A stretch of DNA of 55,255 nucleotides from Streptomyces toxytricini (lineage in GTDB: Bacteria; Actinomycetota; Actinomycetes; Streptomycetales; Streptomycetaceae). Where the stretch lies: assembly GCF_014649915.1 (NCBI RefSeq), contig NZ_BMTY01000018.1, forward strand, positions 45,403 to 100,657. Reading direction: 5' to 3'. Position numbers and translations under genes: made by a program. Below are positions 26,613-34,919 of the stretch, piece after piece (position 1 is the first letter of the stretch; the number at the start of each line of letters is the position of its first letter). Below the pieces are notes generated by a model that saw only the letters and a list, made by a program, of their open reading frames with translations, ran no database searches and was not told where the DNA came from.

Positions 26613-27092
26613 TCAGGGTTTGCGGGCGGCCCGTCCGACCGCCTCCACCAGCGGCAGCAGCCGGTGCGGGACCCGCTCGCGCAGCGCCACCTCCGTGCGG
26701 GTGCGGACCACGCCCGGGAGGCGGATCAGCCGCTGGATGACGTCCTCCAGGTGCTCGTTGTCGCGGGCCGCGACCCGGGTGAGCAGGTCTCCGCCACCGG
26801 TGATCGAGAACGCCTCGATGATCTCGGGAACGGCCGCGAGCGCCTCGCCGACCTCGTCCAGGTGCCCCTGGGTGACCTCGACGTGCACGAACGCCAGCAC
26901 CGGATGCCCGAGCGCGGCCGGCGACAGCACCGGGCCCGTCCCCGTGATCACACCGGTGCGCTCCAAACGGTCCAGCCGGGCCTGGAGCGTGCCGCGCGCC
27001 ACCCCGAGGATCCGGGCGTACTCGCGGATGCTGGTACGCGGCTGCTCGATCAGGAGCCGCAGGATGCGGGTGTCGAGTTCGTCCACCGCCAT
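26613..27092 (-). CDS. Lrp/AsnC-family regulator
   Basis: 159 residues from ATG 27092. An N-terminal helix-turn-helix ('LDTRILRLLIEQPRTSIREYARILGV' region, recognition segment 'GTLQARLDRLE') is followed by a RAM/AsnC ligand-binding domain ('AFVHVEVTQGHLDEV', 'TGGGDLLTRVAARD'). Members regulate amino-acid metabolism by octamer binding. It is 109 bases upstream of, and on the same strand as, the P450, and divergent from the SDR-photolyase operon; either could be its target. A TACAGT -10 lies 6 bases before the ATG, so the mRNA is probably leaderless. Confidence 0.9.
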   Translation of the reverse strand: MAVDELDTRILRLLIEQPRTSIREYARILGVARGTLQARLDRLERTGVITGTGPVLSPAALGHPVLAFVHVEVTQGHLDEVGEALAAVPEIIEAFSITGGGDLLTRVAARDNEHLEDVIQRLIRLPGVVRTRTEVALRERVPHRLLPLVEAVGRAARKP

Positions 27093-27098
27093 GCGGCG

Positions 27099-27104
27099 AC
27101 TGTA
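27099..27104 (-). promoter_or_regulatory. -10 TACAGT for the Lrp gene, likely leaderless
   Basis: Reading on the minus strand, TACAGT ends 6 bases before ATG 27092 with no ribosome site in between. Confidence 0.5.
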
Positions 27105-27172
27105 CCAACGGCCCTCCGCCCGGCCGCGCCCCCGCCGCGGCCGGTGCATCCGCGCGGACCGGACCGGCCGAA

Positions 27173-27184
27173 TCCCGTACGGGA
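27173..27184. promoter_or_regulatory. 12-bp palindrome TCCCGTACGGGA, candidate operator
   Basis: A perfect 12-bp palindrome sits in the 155-base gap between the divergent Lrp and SDR-photolyase genes, 63 bases before the SDR start. Possible binding site for the Lrp protein or the B12 regulator encoded in the same block. Confidence 0.35.
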
Positions 27185-27247
27185 GCCGCGCCGCTGATGA
27201 GGCCGCGGCGGGGCGGAGGAAGCGGCGGGGACGACGGAAGGAGAACC

Positions 27248-28861
27248 ATGGCCGGCCTGCACTGCCTGGTCACCGGCGCCACCGGCTACATCGGCGGCCG
27301 CCTCGTGCCCGAACTCCTCGACGCGGGGCACCGCGTCCGCTGCCTGGCGCGCTCCCCGGAGAAGCTGCGCGACCACCCCTGGGCCGGGCGGGTGGAGGCC
27401 GTCCGCGGCGACGTGGGCGACGCCGCCTCCGTCGCGGACGCCATGCGGGGCATCGACACCGCCTACTACCTCGTCCACGGGCTGGGCGCCGGCACCGGCT
27501 TCGAGGACCGAGACCGGGCGGCCGCCCGGATCTTCGCCGACGCCGCCCGCGAGGCCGGCGTCCGCCGCATCGTCTACCTGGGCGGCCTGACCCCCGCGGG
27601 CGTCCCCGTCCGCGGCCTCTCCCCGCACCTGCGCTCGCGCGCCGAGGTCGGCGACATCCTCCTCGATTCCGGCGTCCCCACCACCGTGCTCCGCGCCGCC
27701 GTCGTCATCGGCTCCGGCTCGGCGTCCTTCGAGATGCTGCGCTATCTCACCGAGCGGCTGCCCGTCATGGTCACGCCCAGCTGGGTCGGCACCCGCGTCC
27801 AGCCCATCGCCGTCCGCGACGTGCTGCGCTACCTGGTGGGCAGCGCCGACATGCCGCCCGGCGTCAGCCGCGCCTTCGACATCGGCGGGCCCGACGTGGT
27901 CACGTACGAGGAGATGATGCACCGCTACGCCGTCGTGGCCCACCTCCCGCCGCGGTTCATCCTGCGGGTGCCGATGCTGACCCCGCGGCTGTCCAGCCAC
28001 TGGATCGGACTCGTCACCCCGGTGCCGCGGGCCCTGGCCCGGCCGCTCGCCGAGTCCCTGCGCCACGAGGTCGTCTGCGCCGAGCACGACATCGCCCGCT
28101 TCGTCCCCGACCCGCCGGGCTCGCCCATCGGCCTCGACCAGGCGCTGGAACTCGCCCTCAAGCAGGTCAAGGAGGCCCGCGTCGCAACCCGCTGGTCCTC
28201 GGCCGGAACCCCGGGCGCCCCCAGCGACCCGCTGCCCACCGACCCGGACTGGGCGGGCGGCAGCCTCTACACCGACGCGCGCGAGCGCGACGTGGACGCC
28301 TCGCCCGACGCACTGTGGCGGGTCGTGGAGGGCATCGGCGGCGAGAACGGCTGGTACTCCTTCCCCCTCGCCTGGGCGGTACGGGGCTGGCTGGACCGGC
28401 TCGTCGGCGGCGTCGGCATCCGCCGCGGCCGCCGCGACGCGGCCCGGCTGCGGGTGGGCGACTCGCTCGACTTCTGGCGGGTCGAGGAGATCGAGCCGGG
28501 CCGGCTGCTGCGGCTGCGTGCCGAGATGCGGCTGCCCGGCCTCGCCTGGTTGGAGATGTACGCCGAGCCGGCCGGCCCTGCCGGGACACCCGGCGGCGGC
28601 AGGGCCCGCTACCGGCAGCGCGCCCTGTTCCACCCGCACGGTCTGCTCGGACACCTCTACTGGTGGGGCGTCTCGCCCTTCCACGCCGTGGTCTTCGGCG
28701 GGATGGCCCGCAACATCGCCCACGCCGCGAGCCGCCTGGAGGCGCAGCACGCCATCCCGGCCGGCGTCCCCGCATCCGCGGGCGGCCCCCCGGCCGAAGC
28801 AGGGGGCGAGGGGAAACCCCCCGAACCCCCGCACGCCCCGGAGCGGAGCCCGAAGCCATGA
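27248..28861 (+). CDS. SDR-type NAD(P)-binding protein with DUF2867-like C-terminus
   Basis: 537 residues from ATG 27248, with GAAGGAG before it. The N-terminal ~290 residues are an atypical short-chain dehydrogenase (YbjT/NmrA-like): 'VTGATGYIGGRL' near residue 8 is the nucleotide motif, and 'VYLGGLTP' and 'TVLRAAVVIGSGS' follow. The remaining ~230 residues resemble the DUF2867 polyketide-cyclase-like domain ('SLYTDARERDV', 'LLGHLYWWGVSPFH'). Its stop overlaps the photolyase ATG (ATGA), so the two are translated together. The same pairing with photolyase and a B12 regulator suggests light-induced expression; its reaction is unknown. Confidence 0.85.
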   Translation: MAGLHCLVTGATGYIGGRLVPELLDAGHRVRCLARSPEKLRDHPWAGRVEAVRGDVGDAASVADAMRGIDTAYYLVHGLGAGTGFEDRDRAAARIFADAAREAGVRRIVYLGGLTPAGVPVRGLSPHLRSRAEVGDILLDSGVPTTVLRAAVVIGSGSASFEMLRYLTERLPVMVTPSWVGTRVQPIAVRDVLRYLVGSADMPPGVSRAFDIGGPDVVTYEEMMHRYAVVAHLPPRFILRVPMLTPRLSSHWIGLVTPVPRALARPLAESLRHEVVCAEHDIARFVPDPPGSPIGLDQALELALKQVKEARVATRWSSAGTPGAPSDPLPTDPDWAGGSLYTDARERDVDASPDALWRVVEGIGGENGWYSFPLAWAVRGWLDRLVGGVGIRRGRRDAARLRVGDSLDFWRVEEIEPGRLLRLRAEMRLPGLAWLEMYAEPAGPAGTPGGGRARYRQRALFHPHGLLGHLYWWGVSPFHAVVFGGMARNIAHAASRLEAQHAIPAGVPASAGGPPAEAGGEGKPPEPPHAPERSPKP

Positions 28862-30231
28862 ACGTCGCGGTCGTCCTGTTCACCTCCGACCTGCGCCTGC
28901 ACGACCACCCGCCGCTGCGTGCGGCCCTCTCCTCCTGCGACCGGGTCGTCCCGCTCTTCGTCCGCGACCGCGCCGTCGACGCCGCCGGCTTCGCCGCCCC
29001 CAACCGGCTGGCCTTCCTCGCCGACTGCCTGGCCGGCCTCGACGCCGCGCTCCGGGACCGCGGCGGACGCCTCGTCCTGCGCTCCGGCGACGTGACCCGC
29101 GAGGTGTGCGCCCTGGTGCGCGAGTGCGACGCCGACGAGGTCCACATGGCCGCCGGGGTCAGCAACCACGCCCGCGCCCGCGAGGAGCGCCTGCGGGCCG
29201 CCCTCGAAGCGGAGGGCCGCCGGCTCTACGTGCACGAGGCGGTCGTCACCGCCGCCGCCCCGGGAGCGGTGCGCCCCGCCTCCTCCGACCACTTCGCCGT
29301 CTTCACCCCGTACTTCCGCCGCTGGGCAGAGCTCCCGCTGCGCCCGGTGCTCGCCGCCCCGCGCACGGTGCCCGTCCCCGACGGGCCCGGCTCGGAACCG
29401 CTGCCCCGCCGCGGGGACGTCGCGGGCGTCTCCCCGGGCCTCGCGGCGGGCGGGGAGCGCGAGGCGCGCGCCCTCCTGGCGCGCTGGCTCCGCAGCGGCG
29501 CCGCCCGCTACGAGGAGGCGCACGACGACCTCGCCGGCGACGCGACCTCGCACCTTTCCCCGCACCTGCACTTCGGCACCCTCTCGCCCACCGAGGCCGT
29601 CGAGCGCGCCCGCGCCGCCGGCGGGCCCGGCACGGAGGCCTTCGTCCGCCAGCTGTGCTGGCGCGACTTCCATTACCAGGTGCTGGCCGCCCGCCCCGAC
29701 TGCGCCGCCCGCGACTACCGCGCGCGCGGCGACCGGTGGCGCACCGGCAGGGACGCGGAGGAGGAGACCGAGGCCTGGAAGGAGGGCCGCACCGGCTACC
29801 CGGTCGTGGACGCGGCCATGCGCCAGCTGCGCCACGAGGGCTGGATGCACAACCGCGGCCGCCTGCTCGCCGCGAGCTTCCTCACCAAGACCCTGTACGT
29901 GGACTGGCGGATCGGCGCCCGGCACTTCCTCGACCTCCTCGTCGACGGCGACCTCGCCAACAACCAGCTCAACTGGCAGTGGGTCGCCGGGACCGGCACC
30001 GACACCCGGCCCAACCGGGTCCTCAACCCGGTCCGCCAGGGGCTCCGCTTCGACCCCGAGGGCCGGTACGTGCACCGCTGGGTGCCGGAGCTCGCCGGGC
30101 TGCCCGCGCCGCAGGTGCACGAGCCGTGGCGGCTCCCGGAGGCCGAGCGGGCCCGGTACGACTACCCGGCGCCGCTGATCGGGCTCGCCGACGGGCTTGA
30201 CCGCTTCCGCCGCGGCCGCGGCTCCGAGTGA
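28858..30231 (+). CDS. phrB: Deoxyribodipyrimidine (CPD) photolyase
   Basis: 457 residues. The N-terminal photolyase domain ('VVLFTSDLRLHDHPPLRAAL') binds the antenna cofactor, and the FAD domain carries 'LSPHLHFGTLSPTEA', 'FVRQLCWRDFHYQVLA', 'GRTGYPVVDAAMRQL', 'GWMHNRGRLLAASFL' and 'DGDLANNQLNWQWVAGTGTD', all canonical for class I CPD photolyases. It splits UV-induced cyclobutane pyrimidine dimers using blue light. Translation is coupled to the SDR gene by a four-base overlap. A B12-binding MerR regulator starts 25 bases downstream, a classical light-control context. Confidence 0.95.
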   Translation: MNVAVVLFTSDLRLHDHPPLRAALSSCDRVVPLFVRDRAVDAAGFAAPNRLAFLADCLAGLDAALRDRGGRLVLRSGDVTREVCALVRECDADEVHMAAGVSNHARAREERLRAALEAEGRRLYVHEAVVTAAAPGAVRPASSDHFAVFTPYFRRWAELPLRPVLAAPRTVPVPDGPGSEPLPRRGDVAGVSPGLAAGGEREARALLARWLRSGAARYEEAHDDLAGDATSHLSPHLHFGTLSPTEAVERARAAGGPGTEAFVRQLCWRDFHYQVLAARPDCAARDYRARGDRWRTGRDAEEETEAWKEGRTGYPVVDAAMRQLRHEGWMHNRGRLLAASFLTKTLYVDWRIGARHFLDLLVDGDLANNQLNWQWVAGTGTDTRPNRVLNPVRQGLRFDPEGRYVHRWVPELAGLPAPQVHEPWRLPEAERARYDYPAPLIGLADGLDRFRRGRGSE

Positions 30232-30243
30232 ACCGCCGGGCCG

Positions 30244-30249
30244 TATCGT
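30244..30249 (+). promoter_or_regulatory. -10 TATCGT for the MerR/B12 regulator
   Basis: TATCGT ends 7 bases before ATG 30257. It lies just after the photolyase stop (30231), so the regulator has a possible internal, leaderless promoter. Confidence 0.45.
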
Positions 30250-30256
30250 GAGCCGG

Positions 30257-31333
30257 ATGGACAGCACGTCCCCCGCCCCGCCGGCGCAGCCCGCCCTCCC
30301 GCAGCCCGAGGGGTCCGCGCAGGCACCGCGGCCCGCCCCGCCCGGGGCCGCCCTGAGCACCGGCGCGGTGGCCCGCCGCCTCGGCGTCTCCCCGACGACG
30401 GTCCGCTCCTGGGAGCGCCGCTACGCCATCGGCCCGGCCCACCGCGAGGACGGCCGGCACCGCCGCTGGACCCCGCAGGACATCGCCCGGCTGGAGCTGA
30501 TGTGCCGGCTGACCGCGCAGGGCGTTCCGCCGGCGGAGGCCGCCCGCACCGCGCTCGGCGGCGCCGCCGAGCCGCCCCGCCCCGCCGAGGCGCCGGCCCC
30601 GGCGCCGGAGGACGCCCCGGGAGGGCCGGGCGGCGGCCTGCCTCTGGGGGCGGTGCGGCCGGAGTGCCGCGGCCTGTCCCGGGCGGCCGTACGCCTGGAC
30701 GCGCCGACCGTGGCGGAGCTGCTCGACGCGGCCCTGGCCGAGCACGGCCTCGTCACCGCCTGGGAGGAGGTGATGGCGCCGACCCTGCACGCGGTGGGCC
30801 GCAAGTGGGCGACCGCGGGGGAGCGGTACGTGGAGGTCGAGCACCTGCTGTCCTGGCACGTCTCGCAGGCACTGCACCGGGTCCGGCCCCGGCCCGCGCC
30901 CCCGCACACCCCGCCCGTCCTCCTCGCCTGCGTCCCCGGCGAGCAGCACACCCTGCCCGTCGAGGCACTGAACGCGGCCCTCGGCGAGCGCGGCGTCCCG
31001 ACCCGCATGTTCGGCGCGGCGCTGCCCGCCGAGGCCCTGCACGACGCCGTACGGCGCACCGGCCCCCGGGCCGTCGTCCTGTGGGCCCAGTCCCGCACGA
31101 CCGCCGACAGGGCCCTCGCCAGATCCCTGGCCCGCATCGAATGGGGGCTCCGCGGCGCGCGCACGCAGTCGGCGCTGCTGCTCGCCGGCCCCGGCTGGGG
31201 CGGGGGTACGCCCGTGCCGGGCACGGGGCGGCTGCACGGGCTGCGCTCCGCCCTCGCCGTCATCGCAGCGCAGGAACCGCCTCCGGCAGGGAGCGCCGCA
31301 GCTGGTGCAGCGCCCTGCGCATATGGCTCTTGA
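30257..31333 (+). CDS. LitR/CarH-type MerR regulator with B12-binding domain
   Basis: 358 residues. A MerR helix-turn-helix (about 33-65, 'LSTGAVARRLGVSPTTVRSWERRY') is joined by a Pro/Ala-rich linker to a cobalamin-binding module. The helical cap has Trp184 followed by Glu195-His196, close to the Trp-x9-Glu-His motif of CarH but with one extra residue. The Rossmann part has 'PGEQH' with His231 in the lower-ligand position. In characterised relatives adenosylcobalamin makes the protein a light-released repressor. ATG 30257 is used; GTG 30248 is three codons longer. Its last 74 bases overlap the convergent sigma gene. Confidence 0.85.
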   Translation: MDSTSPAPPAQPALPQPEGSAQAPRPAPPGAALSTGAVARRLGVSPTTVRSWERRYAIGPAHREDGRHRRWTPQDIARLELMCRLTAQGVPPAEAARTALGGAAEPPRPAEAPAPAPEDAPGGPGGGLPLGAVRPECRGLSRAAVRLDAPTVAELLDAALAEHGLVTAWEEVMAPTLHAVGRKWATAGERYVEVEHLLSWHVSQALHRVRPRPAPPHTPPVLLACVPGEQHTLPVEALNAALGERGVPTRMFGAALPAEALHDAVRRTGPRAVVLWAQSRTTADRALARSLARIEWGLRGARTQSALLLAGPGWGGGTPVPGTGRLHGLRSALAVIAAQEPPPAGSAAAGAAPCAYGS

Positions 31334-31832
31334 CCGTTCCCAGCGGCAGCCCCGTGCGGTCGGCGATCTGCGCCTGCGTCAGGTCGCCGTAGAACGCCAG
31401 CCGCATGACCCGCTGCTGCGCCGACGGCAGCCGGGCCAGCTCCCCGAGGACCACCAGCCGGTCCACCGCCTGCTCCGCGACCGGCCGCGGCGCGCCCGAC
31501 GCGCTGCCCGGCGCCGGCGCCACCCGCGCGGCGGCGGCCGCCGCCCGGGCCCGCCGGGTCCGCGCCTCCAGGGCGTCCGCCACCTTGTGGCGGGTGATGC
31601 CGGTCAGCCACGCCCCCAGCCCTCCCGGCCCCGGCCGGTAGCGGTTCCGGCCGCGCCAGGCGGCGAGGAACACCTGCTGCGTGACGTCCTCGGCCTCGCG
31701 CTCGTCGCCCAGGCTCCGCTGGGCGAGGGCGTGGACCAGGGGCCGCCAGCGGCGGTAGACGGCCTCCATGCACCGCTCGTCACCGGCCGCGAAACCGGCG
31801 GCCAACCGCTCGTCGTGCTCCGCTTCATCCAT
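31260..31832 (-). CDS. ECF-type RNA polymerase sigma factor
   Basis: 190 residues from ATG 31832, with GGAGAGG 7 bases upstream. Region 2 ('DEREAEDVTQQVFLAAWRGRNRY') and region 4 ('LPSAQQRVMRLAFYGDLTQAQIADRTGLPLGTVKSHMRRALHQLRRSL' region) are both complete and separated by an Ala-rich linker. No anti-sigma gene is next to it. It is convergent with, and overlaps by 74 bases, the LitR/CarH-like regulator. In S. coelicolor the light-responsive LitR acts through an ECF sigma factor (LitS), so a similar role is plausible here, but the target promoters are not known. Confidence 0.9.
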   Translation of the reverse strand: MDEAEHDERLAAGFAAGDERCMEAVYRRWRPLVHALAQRSLGDEREAEDVTQQVFLAAWRGRNRYRPGPGGLGAWLTGITRHKVADALEARTRRARAAAAAARVAPAPGSASGAPRPVAEQAVDRLVVLGELARLPSAQQRVMRLAFYGDLTQAQIADRTGLPLGTVKSHMRRALHQLRRSLPEAVPALR

Positions 31833-31947
31833 GGGGCGAGCCTCTCCGGAGGCACCAGCGCGCACCACTCGCATCGTTTCCGCATCGAATCCGGTGCCGG
31901 GCTCGGGCGCCGCCCCTCGGCGCCGGGCCCGCCGCCGTCCGACCGGC

Positions 31948-31953
31948 TATCGT
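31948..31953 (+). promoter_or_regulatory. -10 TATCGT for histidine phosphatase gene
   Basis: TATCGT ends 7 bases before ATG 31961. The intervening bases contain GGAGG directly against the ATG, too close for a normal ribosome site, so the mRNA is probably leaderless. Confidence 0.45.
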
Positions 31954-31960
31954 CCGGAGG

Positions 31961-32554
31961 ATGAGCGACCTGCTGCTGGTGAGGCACGGCGAGACCGAGT
32001 GGAGCGCCTCCGGGCGCCACACGGGGCGCACCGACATCCCGTTGACCCCCGCCGGCGAGGAGCAGGCCGCCTCGCTCGCCCCCTGCTTCCGCGACATGGA
32101 GCCCGCCGTGGTGCTGGCCAGCCCGCTGCGCCGGGCCGTCGCCACCGCGGAGCTCGCCGGCCTGTCGGCCGCCGCCACCGATCCGGACCTGTACGAGTGG
32201 GACTACGGCGGTTACGAGGGCGTCACCACCGCCGACATCCACCGCACCCGGCCGCACTGGTCGCTGTGGACGGACGGCGTCCCGCCCGGCGGGGACGGCC
32301 TGCCCGGCGAGGACGCCGCCGCGGTCGGCGCCCGCGCCGACCGCGTGCTGGCCCGCGTGGCCCCCGTCCTGGCCGAGGACCGCGGCCCCGCCGTCCTCGT
32401 CGCCCACGGCCACTTCCTGCGCGTGCTCACCGCCCGCTACCTCGGCCTGCCGCCCCAGGACGGCCGACTCTTCCTGCTGCGCACCGGAACCGTCAGCGCG
32501 CTCTCCACCGAGCACGGCCTCCCCGTGATCGCCGCATGGAACACCCGCCCCTGA
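31961..32554 (+). CDS. Histidine phosphatase (phosphoglycerate-mutase family)
   Basis: 197 residues. The phosphohistidine motif 'LVRHGETEWS' is at residues 6-15 and the second catalytic His is in 'VAHGHFLRV'. The intermediate motif 'EWDYGGYEG' is typical of the bacterial cytosolic phosphatases (CobC/YhfR/broad-specificity acid phosphatase). Soluble; the substrate is unknown. It is divergent from the ECF sigma gene with 128 bases between, and no downstream partner is obvious. Confidence 0.93.
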   Translation: MSDLLLVRHGETEWSASGRHTGRTDIPLTPAGEEQAASLAPCFRDMEPAVVLASPLRRAVATAELAGLSAAATDPDLYEWDYGGYEGVTTADIHRTRPHWSLWTDGVPPGGDGLPGEDAAAVGARADRVLARVAPVLAEDRGPAVLVAHGHFLRVLTARYLGLPPQDGRLFLLRTGTVSALSTEHGLPVIAAWNTRP

Positions 32555-32813
32555 CGCTGGTCCGTTGGCCAGGCAGTGGCGAGTCCGGACGGCCCGGGAC
32601 CGGGCCATTGGCCCAGTGATCCGGGGCCGTGTTGAGCCAACGGGCCCCCGGATGATTATCTGTGGCCTATCCATGTAACCAGGCGCCGCGCGGCGCCGGG
32701 CGGCAACGAGGCCGGTCCCGGAGCGCGGTGCCTTCGCCGTGTCCGCCCGCCCACCACCCCCGGGCCGGCCGCCGGACCGGCGCGCACCACCTTGAGGGGG
32801 GCGGCACACCGCC

Positions 32814-34331
32814 GTGAAGAGGATGTTCACTGCTCCGGATCCGGGGCGTCTGAGACTGCGCAACTCGCTGCGCGCCGTGATCGGCGTCTTCCTGGCCGTG
32901 GCCGCGGCGGAGCTGTCGGGGCTCTCCCTCACCGCCTCCATCACCGGCGGCCTCGCGGCGCTGCTGGCCCTGTTCACCGTGCTCGACCCGAGCGTCCGCG
33001 CCCAGCGCGCGACGACCGCCCTGCTGCCCGTCGCCGGCTTCCCCGTCCTGGCCCTGGCGACCACGCTGCACGGCATGCCGGCCGTCCGGGACGCGGCCTT
33101 CCTCGCCGTCGTCCTCGTCGGCGTCTACGCCCGCCGGTGGGGGCCGCGCGGGCACGCCCTCGGCATCTTCGCCTTCATGATGTTCTTCGTCACGCAGTTC
33201 CTGCACGCGCTGCCCGCGCAGCTGCCCGAGCTGTACGCCGCCGTCGGCCTGGCGCTGCTCGCCGCAGGCGCCGTCCGCTTCCTGCTGTGGCCGATCGAGC
33301 GGCGCACGCCGCCCGCGCCCGCGCCGCCCGCCCTGCCCGGCCGGGGACTGGCCCGGCCCACCACCCGGCAGGCCGTCCAGGCCACCGCCGCCTGCGCCTT
33401 CGCCCTGCTCGTGGGGCAGGCGCTCTCGCACGAGCGGTGGTACTGGGCCGTCGGCACCGCCTGGTGGATCTTCGTCAACACCGCTTCGCGCGGCGAGACC
33501 CTGGTGCGCGGCTTCCGCCGGGTCCTCGGCACCGTCGTCGGCATCGCCGCGGGCCTGCTGATCGCCGTACCGCTGGACGGCGCGCCCGCCCCCACCGCCG
33601 CGCTGGTCGCCGTATGCGTCTTCGGCATCTTCTACACCGCCGCGCCCTCCTACTCCTGGATGATGTTCTTCGTCACCGTCATGGCCGGGCTGCTCTACGG
33701 ACTGCTCGGCGTGCTCCACCCGGGCCTGCTGCTCCTGCGCTTCCAGGAGACCGCCGTCGGGGCGCTCGGCGCGGCGCTCGCCGTCGTCCTGATCCTCCCC
33801 GTCACCACCCACGCCGTGAACGACGCGTTCATCCAGCGCGCCCTGCACTGCGTACGGGCGGCCACCGCGGCCGCCCTCGACCGGCTGGCCGGCGACGACG
33901 CCGCCGACCCCGCGCCGCACGCCGCCGAACTGGAACTGCTGCTGGGCCGCGCCCGCACCGCGCTCGCCCCGCTGGTCCACCCCCTCAGCCCGCTGCGCGC
34001 CCGCAAGGCCCGCGCCCGCCAGGTCCTCGCCCTCCTCGACGACTGCGCGCGCGAGGTCCGCGGCCTCGTGGCCGTCGCGGCCGACCCGCAGGCCTCCCAC
34101 GACGCCCGCCTGGCCGCCGCCTGCTGGCGCGTCGAGGCCGCCGTCGAGGCCCTGACCGCGCCGCACGGCGCCGCCGGGGCCGAGACCCCCGCCGGCGGGC
34201 CGCGGCCCCAGGGCCGGACCCAGGCCGCCGAGCCGGCCCTGGTCCACCTGCACGGGCTGGAGCACGCCCTGGTCGCGCTGCACGCCCCGCTGCGCACCGA
34301 CCCGCGCTCCCCGCTCGTGATCAGCGCCTGA
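32814..34331 (+). CDS. FUSC-family membrane transporter
   Basis: 505 residues. Two sets of membrane helices (about 20-140 and 190-330) flank a short cytoplasmic segment; the second carries 'HERWYWAVGTAWWIFVNTASRGETLVRGFRRVLGTVVG' region, the FUSC motif with its conserved Trp and Arg residues. The C-terminal ~160 residues are a soluble helical domain. FUSC proteins (YccS, AaeB, aluminium-activated malate transporters) export aromatic or organic acids. GTG 32814 follows GAGGGGGG at about 13 bases. Preceded by 259 bases in which I see no gene. Confidence 0.82.
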   Translation: MKRMFTAPDPGRLRLRNSLRAVIGVFLAVAAAELSGLSLTASITGGLAALLALFTVLDPSVRAQRATTALLPVAGFPVLALATTLHGMPAVRDAAFLAVVLVGVYARRWGPRGHALGIFAFMMFFVTQFLHALPAQLPELYAAVGLALLAAGAVRFLLWPIERRTPPAPAPPALPGRGLARPTTRQAVQATAACAFALLVGQALSHERWYWAVGTAWWIFVNTASRGETLVRGFRRVLGTVVGIAAGLLIAVPLDGAPAPTAALVAVCVFGIFYTAAPSYSWMMFFVTVMAGLLYGLLGVLHPGLLLLRFQETAVGALGAALAVVLILPVTTHAVNDAFIQRALHCVRAATAAALDRLAGDDAADPAPHAAELELLLGRARTALAPLVHPLSPLRARKARARQVLALLDDCAREVRGLVAVAADPQASHDARLAAACWRVEAAVEALTAPHGAAGAETPAGGPRPQGRTQAAEPALVHLHGLEHALVALHAPLRTDPRSPLVISA

Positions 34332-34364
34332 CCGGATCCGGCTCCCGGGGCGCCCGTACGGCCG

Positions 34365-34370
34365 TAGGGT
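34365..34370 (+). promoter_or_regulatory. -10 TAGGGT for GNAT gene, likely leaderless
   Basis: TAGGGT ends 6 bases before ATG 34377, only 45 bases after the FUSC stop; no ribosome site in the gap. Confidence 0.45.
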
Positions 34371-34376
34371 CCCGGC

Positions 34377-34919
34377 ATGGACATCACGTACCGGACGGCG
34401 CTCCCCGAGGACGCCGAGGCCATCGGCCGGATCGACAGCTCCTTCACCACCGCCACGGTCTTCCGGGTCACCGCCGGGGAGGACGGCTTCCGCGTGCGCG
34501 AGGTCCCCGTAGACCCGCCGCTGCACAAGGTGTTCCCCGACACGGCCGAGGCGGCCGGGGACCACGGGTCCGAGAGCCGCGACGAGCGGGTCTTCGTCGC
34601 CCTCGACGGCGCGGAGGTGTGCGGCTTCGTCGCCGTCGGCTACGCCGCCTGGAACCGGCGCCTGACCGTCGACGACATAGAGGTCGCGCCCGCCCACCGG
34701 GGCCGGGGCATCGGCCGCGCCCTGATGGAGCTCGCCGCCGGCTTCGGCCGCGAGCGCGGCGCGGCCCACCTGTGGCTGGAGGTGAGCTCGGTCAACGCAC
34801 CCGCCGTGCACGCGTACCGGCGCATGGGCTTCACCTTGTGCGGCCTCGACACCGCCCTCTACGACGGCACGCCCTCGGCCGGCGAGCGGGCGCTCTACAT
34901 GGCCCGGCCCTGCACGTGA
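34377..34919 (+). CDS. GNAT acetyltransferase, streptothricin acetyltransferase-like
   Basis: 180 residues. The acetyl-CoA loop 'VAPAHRGRGIGRALM' (about 103-117) defines the GNAT fold. The C-terminal part, with 'VNAPAVHAYRRMGFTLCGLD' and 'ALYMARP', closely resembles streptothricin N-acetyltransferases (SatA/Sat-4/Stat), as I recall them. Such enzymes detoxify streptothricin by acetylating the beta-lysine amine. In a Streptomyces it could be an intrinsic resistance gene or act on another amine. No antibiotic biosynthesis genes for streptothricin lie near. Leaderless -10 at 34365. The nitric oxide synthase gene follows 189 bases later on the same strand. Confidence 0.88.
   Translation: MDITYRTALPEDAEAIGRIDSSFTTATVFRVTAGEDGFRVREVPVDPPLHKVFPDTAEAAGDHGSESRDERVFVALDGAEVCGFVAVGYAAWNRRLTVDDIEVAPAHRGRGIGRALMELAAGFGRERGAAHLWLEVSSVNAPAVHAYRRMGFTLCGLDTALYDGTPSAGERALYMARPCT

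Noticed and set aside
24110..26740. Long plus-strand frame across P450 and monooxygenase
   Set aside because: Spans two genuine minus-strand genes and has biased Pro/Arg composition.
32555..32813. Possible small gene or RNA upstream of FUSC
   Set aside because: No frame with normal codon use or ribosome site and no clear folded RNA; only short repeats of TTGGCC type.
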